From: Cacajao melanocephalus | Taxonomy: Eukaryota > Chordata > Mammalia > Primates > Pitheciidae | Direction of reading: 5' to 3' | Length of the DNA stretch: 64,000 nucleotides | NCBI GenBank assembly: GCA_963573385.1 | Contig: CAUYLG010033129.1 | Location: 62,001 to 126,000 of the forward strand | In this document: positions 47,111 through 61,147 of the stretch, one piece after another | Layout: each line of letters opens with the position of its first letter | How positions within the stretch are numbered: the first letter of the stretch is position 1 | Position numbers and translations under genes: made by a program | The notes under the pieces: generated by a model | The model's input: the letters and a program-made list of their open reading frames with translations, nothing else | Told to the model about the DNA's origin: nothing | Databases searched by the model: none

Positions 47111-50100
47111 TTTAAAGCACTTCTATGGAAGAATTGCCAGATAAATAGTGGTTGGAAAAAAACACTATTTTCTAAATAATCACAGATATGTGGTTCTAGC
47201 AGATTCAAGACTATATTTTACAGCAAAGTTGACAAAATATATGGTGAGATGAAGACATATCTCCATTTAAGTCATTGCTAGGCATTCCTGCCACTGGTCT
47301 GCACATTTACAATATTGCAACACTTTCCAGTATAAAGAAATGTTTCTTTAGAAGATGTGAGTGCATAAAAAAACATAAATAGCTTCTAAATTCACTTAGA
47401 ATGAATGGCTTTTATCTTACAACTATTGTTGAGATCTGAGATACAACTATTTGCCAAGTATCTTGCCATGTTTTGACCAGCCACACAACTTTTCTCTGCT
47501 ATTCTTTGCTAAGTAGTATAGCATTTCCGCTCCCCTTCTTCTAGGACATGTGACCGCACCACACTCAAGCATCTAGAATTTCCTCTGAGCCTCACTGAAA
47601 CACCAAAAGCCAATCAACCTTAACACCAGTAGGGTACAGCTCAAACCTCTGTAGAACAATATGTCCAAGCTGCAAAGAGTATAGGCTCTATGGAACAGAT
47701 GTCAAGCCTCAACGCCATAGCACAAGGTGCATGAAGGGACTCCTGACCAGGAAAAGCAAGGACCGGAACAAGAAGATTTCTGGGTAGTGCCATGTTTACT
47801 TGGATCCAATCCAAAGGATCATTCTTGTTTCTCACAGTGTACCTTTTCTCACCACTTCCCTTGGACAATATCCACTTTTTTGTGTAACTGGGTCATTAAC
47901 CAGCAGTAATCCTCTCACACATAATTATTAATAGCAATGGCAACAAAGGTACTGTTAATGGTAACTGAAAACCTTAGATAGAAATTGAAAGAGATGATCA
48001 GTAGTTGACTAGGCTCAACTACTTCTTCATCTCCAAATATCCCAGTGAGGGATATTTTATGTAGCCAAAGGACTAATATTAAAACCTGAATCAACTACTC
48101 ATAGCTACAGTTTACTCAATTTTTCTCAGTTTAGACAAAGATTAGTCTCAGTAAGATGATGAGTTCTAGCCTCATTTCTACTACTTGCTTTCTGTATGAC
48201 TTGGGAAATGTCACAGTTCCTTCTGTCTTAGAGACACCGTGTGTGTATGCATGACTTTCATGAGAAACAAGCAGCATCAAAATCAGATTTCTAACTTATC
48301 TGGAGAAGTTTGAAGCAAATCTATTTGAGATTTGGCAATGTCAAGTCTTCTGTCATGGACTCACCCACTCTCCTCCCTCCAGGGCGATCATGACTCACTC
48401 CCAAATTATTTGTTCTTGGGAATATTTATTTCTCTTGATCCCTTTTGTTTTAACTCCCTTTGATCTACTTTAATCAACTTAATATCCCTAATTGTTTTTT
48501 ATCTGGAGACATTGCATCTATTTCTCCTGATACGGCCTTTTCCCCGTCTGCTGCTTTCATTTCCTTACAAAATCTGGACCAAAGTAAGAGGATGCTGTGT
48601 GTGAGCTAAGAGGGGAAACTGTGTTGCTCTGAGAAACTAACACTCTTATCCATGAAGTTCCAATGTGGTATTTTCCGACATTTATATTTTCTTGACTAAT
48701 CACTCGCAAATAGATTTTCTCATGATTTTCTTTTTCTCTTAAGGGAAAACAGGAATAGTCTTTTATATAGTAAGCTAACACTGGCCTAATCTGTAATATA
48801 TCTATATTGAAATGGAACTTTTTTTAACTGATAAAGTTAACGAGTACTATCAGTATGGTTGTGCCCAAAAGATAACGTGATCTTGACCATCTAAGTACAG
48901 CAGATGGTGAACTTTACTGGTAAATGAATTTGTTCTGATAAAAGGAAACCAATCCTATGTGCACGCATCTATCCATTGTTTTCAGTACATTTTCTGCTCA
49001 CATCTGGAAATACTGAGATAGTAGCTGCTCTAGAACATTGCAGTGGCAGGGGAATGGCATGGGGGAAGACACAGGATGGAAATACAGACTCATTCATGCT
49101 CTTCTAAAATGAAATTGATACAGCCAGGTGATCTTAAGAAATCGCTTTTGTGAGTTACAAAATTTCCTTCACTGGTCACAGAATGACCAATTATCAAGGC
49201 TGTAGGTTTTTCAGGGCACATAGACTGAAGAAAGCCTTCCACAGCCTTGAATGTGCAGAGATTTTTTGTTTTGTTCCTTGCACCAATCTTCTGATGAGCA
49301 CTGTGGGCAACTGAGATCTGCAGATATCCTTGCAGGGAGTTCTCTTCCTGGCTTCACATGGAGTTACTTAGACATCTGGAAGGAGTAGGTGTCAAACCAC
49401 AAATAAAACTTTCCTTGACTCATGGGGAGAAAGGTAGTGATTTCCACTTGACCTCACCAACTGAAATTACAAGTGCTGCTGTTCCAGCGTCAAACTTCAT
49501 TCTTCAGAATCCACTTCTCCATTTAAGGGCTTTCCTTTTTGTATTTGTTCACTGTTTAACTTTGTAAATTTAACAGAAGCCTTTGGGTGGCATGTTTTCA
49601 TTTTAAACTAATAATAAGTAAGGGTCACAGCTACATAATTTACTCTCTGTGGGACCTCACACAGGGACACTAACAGACAGATGCTTGAGGATGCTGTTGA
49701 AGCTGATTGATATTAACTATTAGTTTTATTTTCTTTTTCATGACAAACACAACTAATTCCTCTAACCAGAACTCTCTGTTCTTTTAAATCTTTATACTTT
49801 GACCATAGAAACATGCATTTGTAGTGTTGGGTAGGTAGTTGGAGTAAAAGTAATTTGCAATTGCCTCTCAATTAAAAATGTATTCATGAAAAAGGAGAGC
49901 TGCAAACTACTCAATTTGAATGAAAATTGGTATTTTGTTTGTATACTTAACTCCTCAGATATAAGTGGAAGCATCATCCCTCCTGCATTAATTTCCCCCA
50001 CAACACTAATTCTTTATAGCAAAACAAAGAGTTTGTGAGTTCATAGAGCAGGGCTTCCCTATCTGTAGACATCCAGTAATGTCCCATTCAATACTTCATC

Positions 50101-53100
50101 CCAAATTAAACAGAGTCTCCTTCCTGGTTTGCTGATGTGCATATTGAATTAGGAAACAATCCTTCACTACCAGCCTCCCCATCTTAATGCAATCCAGTCA
50201 GTGCTGAGATAATTAACAACATTCATTGCTCTAACTTAGTTTTGCGTTTTTTTCCTCCATGCAAATCTTCTTTCATCTGGTTGTTCCTTACTGGTTCATT
50301 CCATTAAGCATGTGCAAAGTGGCTCTGGTAGTCATAACACTGACCCAAGTTCCCGGGAACAAAAAATGAAAGAAAAACAAATAAAGCTAGAATCTCTAGG
50401 GAAGCACATAGGAGTAGGGGAGAAACAGAACACATTTATTTTATACACATAGATGCAGAATTAAGCTAGTACAACACACCATCATATAAATAATATGCAT
50501 GAATGCTATAGGAATGCAAAGTGAGAAAATGTTTGCTTTGAGCCATGAGTGAGCAAAGAGAGGTCACTTGGAGGAGATGGCTATTATGCTGAATTTCAGT
50601 AAAGAATTAGCAAAAGAAAAAAAGAAAACAGAAAAATCTAGAAGTTTGGGAGAATCCAATGAGTAAAAGAAAATTGGTTGAAACAGTATAATATGAAAGG
50701 TAGTAGGGAAGTTGGTCATGCAGGCATTCGGCTAATTATTTCCATCCTCTTTATATGGTAAGTTGCATTTTTACAGAGCCTGAAGGCTCAACTTTAAAAA
50801 AAAAAATTCAGAGTCAAATGTATTTGTATATGTCTCGTTTCTTAAGAATAGCATTTTATCTAAAGATTCATAAGATGGTGTTCTTAAAGTCTTAAAGGTT
50901 TTTTTTATAGAAAACTTTACCCTAAGTTTGGTTTATAATGTGAAATACAACTCCATCTTCTTTGGAGTCCGAATATATACTCCCTTTCTTCATTCACAAG
51001 TGAATGAGAAATGTGCAAACTTGTGGTATTACAAATCCTGCTTAGTGGGTATTTCTGGTGAAACCACTTAACAACCACATTTATTTTGTGGTAACTGTTA
51101 AGTAGAGCAACAATGCACACTAGTGCTTAAATTAAGTACCCTCATTTGCAAAGTACAGAAGATATCACTTACGTAACATCATGACATCACCCTCGTATGA
51201 ACAGACTTGCAGCACTGCAGAACTATACATAGAGGACAAGTTGAATAATTAAATGCATTGTCAAAGCATCGTCTTCTTGGCTATCAAATCAGTAATATAG
51301 AAAGTCAGAAACCGAATTCGGAAGAGGTGAGGCCTCCAAGGCAGAAAATGGAGACAGAGAAGAACATTTGGTCAGGAAGAGGACTGAGAAATGCCTGTAT
51401 TTAGAGAAACAGAAGACATGTGTCTGCAATGCATGGGATTAGAAAAACATGAGAAAGACTACCTGACTTTCTATGTTTTCATTGCCTACATGGGAGTTAT
51501 GATATCACCTTTCCTCCCTTTGCAAAGATTTCATAAAATTGTGGTAATGAGCTCATTCTGAATACGACCTCTCCTTAATTCTCCCCAGCACTGTGCCAAT
51601 TTTAAGTGCATATAGAAGACAGGAAAAAAAAAAAAAAAAAAAGCTATTTAAACCAGGAAGAAGATTCATTAAGGCTTTGAGTATAGTTTTTCTTCTCCCT
51701 AACAGTTGAATTTGGCATATTCATAGGGAAAAAATGAGTATACATTTCCTGGAGTCCTAAAAGCCAGAATCTAAACAACGAAGGAAGAGAGGAAGTGCCT
51801 TATTTTATGATTCTCTCTTTCTCCACCTTCCCACTCTCTCCTTTTCAACATTCCCAGCCCTCTGACAACTAAGAGAGAAGGGCTCCGTGCTCTCAGAGAC
51901 CAGGAGGGCTTCAGGCTTCAGCGAATGTCCCACTTTGTCCTTTTCTGACCTATTTGAAGGTGAAGCGGTGAATATTCAATTAGGACATAACTGTTGAGCC
52001 ACTAAAACCCCACTCTACATTCTCCACCTTCCTCTGTTTTCTATCTTTTCATAATCAGCAGGGAAGAAAAATATGCTTCACTGCTACAATGAGGTGCTCT
52101 CAATAATTTTTTTTCTGAACAAAATAAAAATATATTAATAGATAAGCAAGAAAATGGGGCCACTATAATGTTAAGACAGTATGATCCCAAGTAAGAGATT
52201 TAAGGATAGCTCCTTGTCCCTTTCACTGTGCCATCCTGATAGCTATGCCATTTGTACCTGCTCTGTATGGATATTGGCCTGGGTGTTTAATCTGTCTCTT
52301 CATCTTCGAAGTTTCATCCACAAGAAGTTACTTTATCAGTGAACTTAAATTTCAACCTCTAAACATGTTACAGAATCAAATTAAACTACAGATAATTTTT
52401 TTCTGAAAACTGAGTGTCATCTGTAATTGCAATACTGATGGGGGAAAAGCACCCTAATTTTAAGCCCTTTGTTATGAATCCATATCTTCTCTGTGAAATC
52501 AGAGTGTCAGTCTTGCATCTCGTGGAACCAAATAAAAAAAAATGTTTCATGCAGTTAGACAGGATATGACACTGACTCAATAAGGCATTGGGGTGTGTAA
52601 AAAAATCACTGGTAAAGGGAAAAGGGATGAAAGTAATATTGGCCAACATTTTCTTGTTATTAGTGTTCTTTTTAATATCTAGCATTTTGTGCCACTTCAT
52701 ATTGGCTCAGAGTCTCAGGATCAATAATATTTAAACAAACCCCAGATTAGAAACTCACATTCTGTATTTTAAATGTATGATTTCTAATTTGCTGATCTAC
52801 TTTCTCTGTTCTCGTCATTTGACTATTTACCTAATTATATAATTTAACCTATAAGGCATTTCCAAATAAGACATGTGAAATAAAGTTGTATTGCTGTAGT
52901 GAATATCTAGTTGCAAAAGGATAGAGTTAGTTAAGTCTGTGCCATATTTTTATGCAGAGTGCAGGGTCCTATGTTTTACTTCATTTCACATTTGGGATTG
53001 TTTAAAAAATAATAAATTTTGTTTTGTCAATACCTTGCATTTTAGTATTGCTAAAATTATCTTTCATAATTTTTATATGAAAGTGATTTTTAAAAATTTT

Positions 53101-55342
53101 TGCTGTATTGTGTTCATCTTAGTTTCTTTATTCCTAAATATCTAACTTAGAATCTTCATATTTTCTGTTCTCCATAGTTTAACTTTTAAATACCTAAGTA
53201 TATAGATAAATATAATGCTTTCAAAATATTTTATCAAAATGGCTTTATTTTGTTGGAATAGTTGTTACATAAAACTATAATTTTTGTAAAATTACAAAGA
53301 TAAACAGCCACTTTTCTAACTATATCTCTAAAGTAGTATTTACTGTTTCAGAAACAACCACTTTTACAGAATTTCTCCTTGAAACTTATATAGTACGTAT
53401 ACCAATGTCTAAATAATTTTAGTCCCAAAACAAGATACAGCCTTACAAAATATCTTATGATTTTTGTTATGCATAGTTTTACAAATATATTTAAAATACT
53501 CTACAAAGCAGTACTGTACTATTTATAATATAATCCATAAATGCTATGTAAAACCTTTACAGTTTGTTTTTCAAGTCTTCTGTTTTTTACAACCAGCAAG
53601 CAAACTGACATTTTGTGAGGCTTTCCAAGCTCCACTGGTGATTACAGTATCACATAATTTTTATGAATTTTTGTTTTAAGAAGATGCACAACCCAAGTCA
53701 TGCAAACATAAGTGTGAAACACAGGTGAACTTTTGGGTAGTGGATGAGTGTAAGACAGAAGTACTATTCATAGAACACACACAGACACAGAGGTGATTAT
53801 TGTTCAGCTAAGAATTAACAGGACTTCTTGTGAATACACCCAAGTTGTAAGCATCAACCAGCACTAATGCATTTTTGTTTTTGTTGTTGGAAAAATAGTG
53901 AGAGCTGTGTAAGCAACAATCTTAGAAAAATTGCAAATAACAAAGAAAATTAAGCCTTACTGAGGTCATAGTTCAGACATGTTAAAGTGCTGCTTTTTTT
54001 TTTATTAGCTTATCCACAATTAGATGGAATAAATACATTTTCATGGAATGAAAATGAAAATGGCTAAAGCATACCTGCTTTTTTTTTTTTTAAGTTGATT
54101 AAAAACGTTTTTTTCAAAGTCATGTCCTTCAAAAGATGGAGAAAACATAAGAATGGAAATATCTCCTCAGGGAAAGATAACTATTGTTTTAGTTAATAGT
54201 TTGCTTTAACTTAGAAAAACTTAATTCTGAAAAATATAGTGTGAATTTTGCATTTGGATAAAGTTGAATTCTTTTGAGGATTTTAGGTAATAAAGCTATG
54301 AGGTATCTACTAGTTTCTCTCTTTTTCATAAACGTTTATTATAAAAATAGTAGTTGAAGGAAACTAATCCAATCTTACAGAAAAACATATTTTAAATGAT
54401 AATGTGATTTCTTTTTCCTTCATTGCAAAAGAAAAATGGCTTTAAGTGAAGGAATTCAACTGTGTGTATATGCCAAAATAAAAAGACAAACAAAACTTTA
54501 AATATAATATATTATTTTCCAGATTCATTGACCTCTTTATTCAATATTTTAACTAACATGTACCATATAAGTAAAACTAAATGTAGCAAATAGATGTTGG
54601 TAAAAAAAAAATTGTAGAGTATTTTTTAGTGCGTTTGCCAAAAATGAGCTAGAACATAAATTTAATCCTATATTGTTTGTAATTATTTCATAAACTATAT
54701 GCAAGTAATATTTTATAATACTAACATATAATGAATGATCAAAATGCATTCATATCAATAATGAACTATGGTATTTTAAACTTACTGCAAACATACTGTG
54801 ATTGGTATTTTAGCAAAGAGTGCTGTAGAAAATAAGAGTCTCTTTGAAAGTTAAACTCTTGGATCAAACCAATTCCCCAAATCTGAAACGAAATCCAAAT
54901 AGCAGAGATAAGAGGGAAACCAGCCCTAGATTTGGTGCTAAGTATCGATTAATTCACCCAAGGTAAGCAAAACAGGGTATGGCCCAGACCTCCAGATTCA
55001 TTTCCACAGGAAAGAGCTGAGAGAAATGTGGTTCTCCTGAATTTAATGACTGAACACCCTCCTCCCAATATTCCCATAGGTAAAGTGCTTTGTACAATTA
55101 TGATCGGCAAAAACACCCCCTTTTAAGAAACCTGCAAATAATGCTTCTTGGATTCCAGGAATCTTCTACATAGCAAGTGATGCCTCTAAGAAAATTTGAA
55201 TCCAAATCTAAAGGATGTTACATGGACAGTCAAAACTCAGAGGCTATAGTGATATATAAATGTAAACAACTATGACCCAAAAGAGAATGCAGGCTTGATG
55301 CACGTCTGTTTCTTGCCTTAGTTTTATTGTGTGTGTGTTTTT
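47111..55342. other. 8 kb unique stretch without young repeats
   Basis: I recognise no gene and no Alu, L1 or LTR here. There is an A19 homopolymer at 51624-51642. All frames are shorter than about 105 codons and show no domain. Conserved non-coding elements may be present but cannot be seen from one sequence. Confidence 0.5.
51624..51642. repeat. Poly-A homopolymer (19 bp)
   Basis: Uninterrupted A-run in unique sequence. Confidence 0.9.
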
Positions 55343-55363
55343 AAAAAAAAAAAAAAAAAAAAA
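55343..55363. repeat. Poly-A homopolymer (21 bp)
   Basis: A-run directly after 'attgtgtgtgtgttttt'. No SINE body is attached. Confidence 0.9.
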
Positions 55364-55696
55364 CAGTATTTACCCAAATTATTCCAAAGCTAAATTCAGA
55401 CTTTGGAATACTAAGCTGCTGGAGAATATCTTTGCTAAAACAAAGTTACATATTGTCCTACTTTTGGATCATTGATTTGGGACTAGAGAAGCCAGATTAT
55501 AATAATCAGAGGTATGCATAGATTATCTGACTAGATGAATGTCAAAAAGCCATTTCAGAAAAGGTCTCTGCAGCAAAAGTCATTGCAGGGAAAGGTATCC
55601 ATTCCCACTTTCAAACAGACTCTGGAATGGAAAGAAAGGTCCATGTAAACAACTTTGGTTTCTAATTCTCCCCCTTTTCTACATTTGTATTAAACA
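55364..55696. other. Unique stretch
   Basis: Nothing recognised. Confidence 0.5.
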
Positions 55697-55835
55697 GGGC
55701 GAGGAGACATGAGTTCTATTTCCAACTGTACTACAAATTAGCTGTACTGTTTTAGGCAAATCACTTAATTTCTCAGAGCCTCAAGGTCTTCAAATTAAAA
55801 ATGATGAAATCAGACTAAATGTTCTCTAAGTGTCT
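55697..55835 (+). mobile_element. MIR SINE, sense
   Basis: 'gacatgagttctatttccaa', 'actacaaattagctgtactg', 'ttttaggcaaatcacttaat', 'ttctcagagcctcaaggtct' and 'gatgaaatcagactaaatg' match MIRb-type landmarks in order ('actagctgtgtgacc', 'gggcaagtcacttaac', 'ctctgggcctcag'). Confidence 0.75.
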
Positions 55836-57179
55836 AAAATTCTAATTAATGTTTTTGAATTCACTTCTTCTATGCAAAAGTAATTTTAATGACTTTTTAA
55901 ATAACAATAATATCTATTGCTATTTTAATATTACTTTATTTCATTTTTATTTATTTTAAACTAAAAGTACCCATAGTAAACACAGATGCTTGTTAATAAG
56001 TTCTACAAGCTAGTTTTCCCAATTTTCCTCTTATCTACCTATTCATACGTGATTGTTTTCACAGTCATCAGCAATATTAATTTTTGTTGTTGTGGAAATA
56101 AATTTTTGTGAACTAGCAAAGTTAGAAAATTTTAAAGGCGTAATACATACTTGAATACTTCATTTAACCTCTTCATGCCTGTGTACTAAATCATTTGGCC
56201 TAAGTGTTTCATAAAACTGAGCTCTGATTAGAGCAGTTGAGTTGTTTCTCAAATAGAGGAATCAGAAGCCTAGGGATTTTAACATCAAAGAGCATGAATA
56301 AATGTTGGTCCTTTCACATATCTGGGGAGTGACAATTGGCAGTTTTCCACTTGTTCATATGAACAAAAATAATTTGAGAATGATAGAGTAGAAAGACCAC
56401 AGGGCTAGGAGGATAGAGGAGTTTCAGTCCTGACTTTGCTCTCAATACCTCCTTAAAAGTTCATACTAGGTTATCTTTAATGTCTACCCTAAATCTAAGA
56501 TGTTATGAGTATTATATATAAATTTATGAAAATGCACTATAACCCAAGTCCTAATTCTGTTTTTGAAAAGGAATAGTACTTTCTAAAAAACTGACTTGAG
56601 AAAGGTCTCTTCACTGAAGACCAACAATTTTTTTTTCTTATAGTTTAGTCTCTTTCTTGTTCTAAATTAGTATTTGGTCCTTTTCAGTGGACAGTATCAT
56701 GAGATTTGAATGTTATTTTAACAGAAAATATTGAGCTTCTGTATTTGAACACTAGCTACTTTGAAGATAAAAACAAAAGAAATTATAAAGCACAGTAGTT
56801 TGAGATAAAAAGAAGTAGAAACACACCTTTAGAAAGACAATAATTTTAAAAACAAAATTCACTTTTTAGAATAAACTTATTATTATGTATCATGAAGGCC
56901 GTATTTTATATTTAGCCTATTGTGATACTGGAGCTATGCATTTTAAAAACAATTTGGCAAACATGATCTAGCAAAAGAGACGCATTTCTCAATGGCTTAC
57001 TGAAAATGGTCAACAGAAAGTGAAATTTGTTAAAATAACAAACTAATATGACTGCAGTCTCTATGAAGGAGAGACATACTAAGAAACTAAAGTGCTATTC
57101 TCATAGTAGTTAATCAAAATTATACTCTCATGTTAAAAATATCTCTGAATGTGAAAGTTAAACTGTATTTCTGACTTCT
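55836..57179. other. Unique AT-rich stretch
   Basis: Nothing recognised. Confidence 0.5.
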
Positions 57180-57366
57180 AACTCAGTGAAAGAAAATTGC
57201 AGTAGGACTAACTTGAAGACTCACTTTCCAACCTTACCAAAAAGTTTATGTTTTAGTTTTATCTGTACGAGTTATCAGAATCCATTTGCATCAGAAACTT
57301 TCTCTTTTCAGCCTGTGTGTTCTTGCTCTCTTTTTTCTTCCTACAACTCAGAAGAAAGAAGAAGGG

Positions 57367-57388
57367 AAAAAAAAAAAAAAAAAAAAAA
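57367..57388. repeat. Poly-A (22 bp) at the end of a polypurine tract
   Basis: Uninterrupted A-run preceded by 'cagaagaaagaagaaggg', giving about 40 bp of pure purine. Confidence 0.9.
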
Positions 57389-58679
57389 GCCAGGCCAGGC
57401 CAAAAATAATAGGGTGGTTTCCTTTTAAGCTTTGGCAAAAATGCACAAAATGCACCCAGGAAGTCATAAAATGTGGTGCACCTTGCATTTGCTTTGATAT
57501 GTTATAAATACAAAAACAAGAATGTTGAAAAAAAAAAAAGGAGGGACATGGGCAAAGTGCATGCTGAAAACCAAGCAAACTGGTGCCACGGTAATGGGGC
57601 CCTTGGCAGACGACCTGTACTGAATCTCTTTGTGGCAAGCTTGTGAATCATACTTGTAACTTGTCTCACTCCACTGAAACCCTCAAGGAGTGTTTGCCAA
57701 GGAAGAGAGAGGAAAAAGGACTCAGTAGGGCTGGGTGGCAGTCACACACATCTTACCTCTCACCTGGCAGTGACCTTAGTATGTTTTCATGTTTATCTAA
57801 AAAAGATAAAAGGTATGATTGCTCAGGAATGAAAACATGGGTAACATTCAAACAGAGGAAAGCAGAAACAGCAGTTTAAGACTATGAGGGAAATGTAAAC
57901 CAGCCCTGAGAAACATTTGACATTGCCTCTCTCTCCGTAGAGGTCATGGTTGTATTCTATTGAAACAAATAGGAGCGACCCAGCAGACGGTTTTGATCAC
58001 GGGGACCAGAGCTTTCCTAGGTGCGTGTTTCACTGTCAGAATTTGTATGATGCTAAAGCTAACAGCACGGTTCTACCCGGGACAAATGGCTTCAAATTTT
58101 CTGAACTGAAAAGAGTTATTGGATTCAGGGATTTAGGCAGCAAACTAGTGAAAACACAAAGATTTGATTAGGTTAAATGTATGTAATGTTGTGTAATGCT
58201 GCAAAAGGGATTATGTAAGGCTCCAGAAAATTGTAATGAGGGGAACACACAGAGCCTTTTCAGGACAAAGTTTAAAAGGTAGGAAGCGAAGGAAATACAG
58301 CCCTTGCCCAAGGGACAGTAAAGACCAAACTGACTCTGAACCCAGATATTGTGTTTGTCACTTGAGGGCTGAAGTCATATACACTTAGTACCCAATCAAA
58401 GTTCATTCTGACCTTCACAATTTCCTTAAGAAATACAGTATTTAAAAATACCAAGTTGAAGTTGCTAAGAAAGAGCCTATGGGAATATCTCAATATCATG
58501 GGGATACACTCTGTGGTTTATGCAAAGTGTCTTCCATCACAGGTTTTCCACTGATGAACAAAAAAAAAGGGGAAGTTACATAAAAAGATCAATTTTTCAT
58601 TTGACACAAAGTAAATCATTACTTTCTTCTGGGATGCAGTACCTTTTCCCACTGTCGGTTCCATTTCCCATCATGCCCT

Positions 58680-58694
58680 TGACCTTGGAGGTCA
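58680..58694. promoter_or_regulatory. Everted nuclear-receptor half-sites (ER3)
   Basis: TGACCT-TGG-AGGTCA: two perfect AGGTCA hexamers pointing away from each other with a 3 bp spacer. Read on the - strand, CCAAGGTCA also resembles an SF-1/ERR monomer site. An E-box CACCTG overlaps the right end (58693-58698). Binding is inferred from sequence only. Confidence 0.35.
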
Positions 58695-59160
58695 CCTGTC
58701 ATTGGAAGATGAAGCTCTGAATAAACAGAGAGGACCCTGTGGTGTCTCTTATCTCTGCATTTTGCCTCAAATCTCCAGGCGGAGCTTTAAATTATTCATC
58801 CACTAGTGCTCTCTCCGAGTTACACATCTCCATCATCCACTCCCCCTTCCACCTCCCCGTTTGTGAGTGAAGGCGGTATCCTTGGGAACCTTATCAGAGA
58901 TCACAGATTCAGGCTCCAGAAATGAAATAAAAGAGGAAATTGGCTGTATTAGCATAAGAGGAGTCAGCCTGGAGTTGAATACACACATCACCCGGGAGCA
59001 CACTGGCTTCCCTTATCAGTCGCGTTTGATCACTACTTTCTTTTTTTTATATATACATTCTTTAATTCCATCCAGCCCACTCCTTTGTTCCAACTCATAT
59101 GAGGGAACATATGAAATAAGGGCAGATGGCATAAAGTCCTGAATAGTTTTCAACACTTCC

Positions 59161-60989
59161 AACCTTTCCTAGGCCCTAAGAAAAACAGCATAAATAAAAT
59201 GCTCATTTTAAGATAGCTTTGATGGCATAACCCCTCTCTCCTACCCCCAGGAAAAGAGTTGTTATTGCTATTTCAAGGGGGAAAAACTGGAAATAGTTAA
59301 AGTTTGATTTGACGGATGTTGCAGCAAAAGCTACAATATTCAGGAACATAATCTAAGATATAGGTTAAATGCAGTAGGGTATTTTCATTTTTAGGTTGGA
59401 AGCACAGGTAGCAAACTGTGATTTTTTTTTTCTAAAAGCACATTTAAAACATATTTTATCTTTTAAAATTATTCTTGCACATGAGGTTTTTAAATATATT
59501 CTGATTGAGGATGTTGCCATAATCAGATTATTTTATCTATAAAAGTAGTATCTGGAAGCTGGAATTTTTAAAGATGCATTTCATTAAAGTGCTCTGTACA
59601 CAGAAAAATACACTATAACAATTAAAAACACAATGTTCTGTGTAAGTTAATTTTTCTAAATTTTCTTTATAACTCAAGAAGAAACAATCATTGTTCAACA
59701 TACTTCTCTTTTGTGCTTAATATTTCCTCTCCAAATTAATTGAATATTACCTTGACTTTTCTCAGAAAGAATAATTATGAATAACCAAAATATTAGAGCA
59801 TTGACAACTTAGTTATGTTTAGTGTAACTTTAAAATTTTCAGTCTCACTAGTATTTTACATTGTTTATTGCCATAAAAAAATAGATGACAGATGTGATGT
59901 TCTAAGGTTGATATTGCATGGTAATTATTATTTATGACATTTTTCAGATTTTACTGTTTTATCTTCTTTAAGCATAATAATAATTGGCATTGCTGCGATT
60001 AAGTCTGGGCGAGGTGCTGACATTGCCTTAGCACTCGACAGTTTCCAATTCATTTGCAAACATTTATTTCTATCAAGGCCCACAGAAACTCTTTAGAGTA
60101 AACGTAATTTCTCCTCTCTATACCCACCTTCAGTTAAAAAGAAAAAAAAAAAAACTCTAAGTTTTAGATTGTTTAGGTAACTTAGAGAAAGTTATGCAAT
60201 AAATGATGAAGACAAGACCCCAGCTCACTTCTTCCACTAAGGTCTATGGCACAAATTCACTCTATTGCTTCAGGGTAAGGAATCAGAAGAGAGTTCACCT
60301 TTGTTCCCAAATTCTGTGCAGAAACAAGTGAGTGATCTGATGATAAACCATGAAGCTCATGGCAGAACTGAACAGAATTCAGGATGATGACTCAACTTCT
60401 GGTCATGCAATGCACTTCTTTCTTAGAAAGATTCTTAAGAGATATAGAAAAAAAATGCCAGAAGATTTAAGTTCTGAAACAGAAGAAAACATGCTGGTTG
60501 CAATGAATGGATGATATTTTTATTTCTTATCTAGCATTTGGATTGTTGAAGTAAAGAAAGAAAACAAGTTACTGTTGCAGTATAAAAGGTTCACTAATCT
60601 ATGTTCTAAAAGTATAGTAGAAATGTGTGTTCAAAGTTGATGGTGACAGAATAAGATAGATAATTAAGATTCTACAGATTATTTTCTCATAATCTACAAA
60701 TATTTACTCTATGGTTATAATGTACAGGCACACTAAGAGATCCAGCATAAACAAATGCATTAAATGGGAACAATTTTCAAGGAAGCAGTTTTACTTATAA
60801 ATGAATATGGTTAAAAATTAAATGGTACAAAAGGACTTAAATAAAAAGGTAAAACTACTCTGTCCTGCACAACTCCAGCCATCCTCTGTAAAATCAATGT
60901 TTTCACATATTTTATTTTTATACTTAAAAGTCATATTTCTCACAACCACCATATAATTTGAAATAGAAATAAATTGGCTTATTTGCAAT
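59161..60989. other. Unique AT-rich stretch, possible weak MIR
   Basis: No gene. The region 60060-60240 ('aaggcccacagaaactcttt', 'gtttaggtaacttagagaaa', 'gacaagaccccagctcactt') may be a reversed MIR relic but is too diverged to call. Confidence 0.4.
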
Positions 60990-61144
60990 GTTCTAACAAT
61001 AATACCTAGCCCTTACTAAACGATTACTCTGTGCCAGGCCTTGCCCCATTTTATATGTATTGGTGCATTTGATTATAAGAGTCATCATATAAGATGGGTA
61101 CCATTATTCTGCCCATTTTACAGATGAGAAACTGACTTTCCCAA
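60990..61144 (-). mobile_element. MIR SINE, antisense
   Basis: 'aacaataatacctagccctt', 'gattactctgtgccaggcct', 'atatgtattggtgcatttga', 'gatgggtaccattattctgc' and 'ccattttacagatgagaaac' match the reversed MIR consensus closely. Confidence 0.82.
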
Positions 61145-61147
61145 TGC

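Larger units (their letters stand above)
57180..59160. promoter_or_regulatory. Repeat-free 2 kb block, candidate conserved non-coding region
   Basis: Apart from purine/poly-A runs at 57348-57389 and 57528-57539 the block holds no recognisable repeat. It is more balanced in composition than its flanks. It contains an octamer ATTTGCAT near 57282 and an everted AGGTCA repeat at 58680. Several frames of 60-90 codons exist (for example 57950-58171) but none shows a known domain. A regulatory role is inferred, not shown. Confidence 0.3.
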
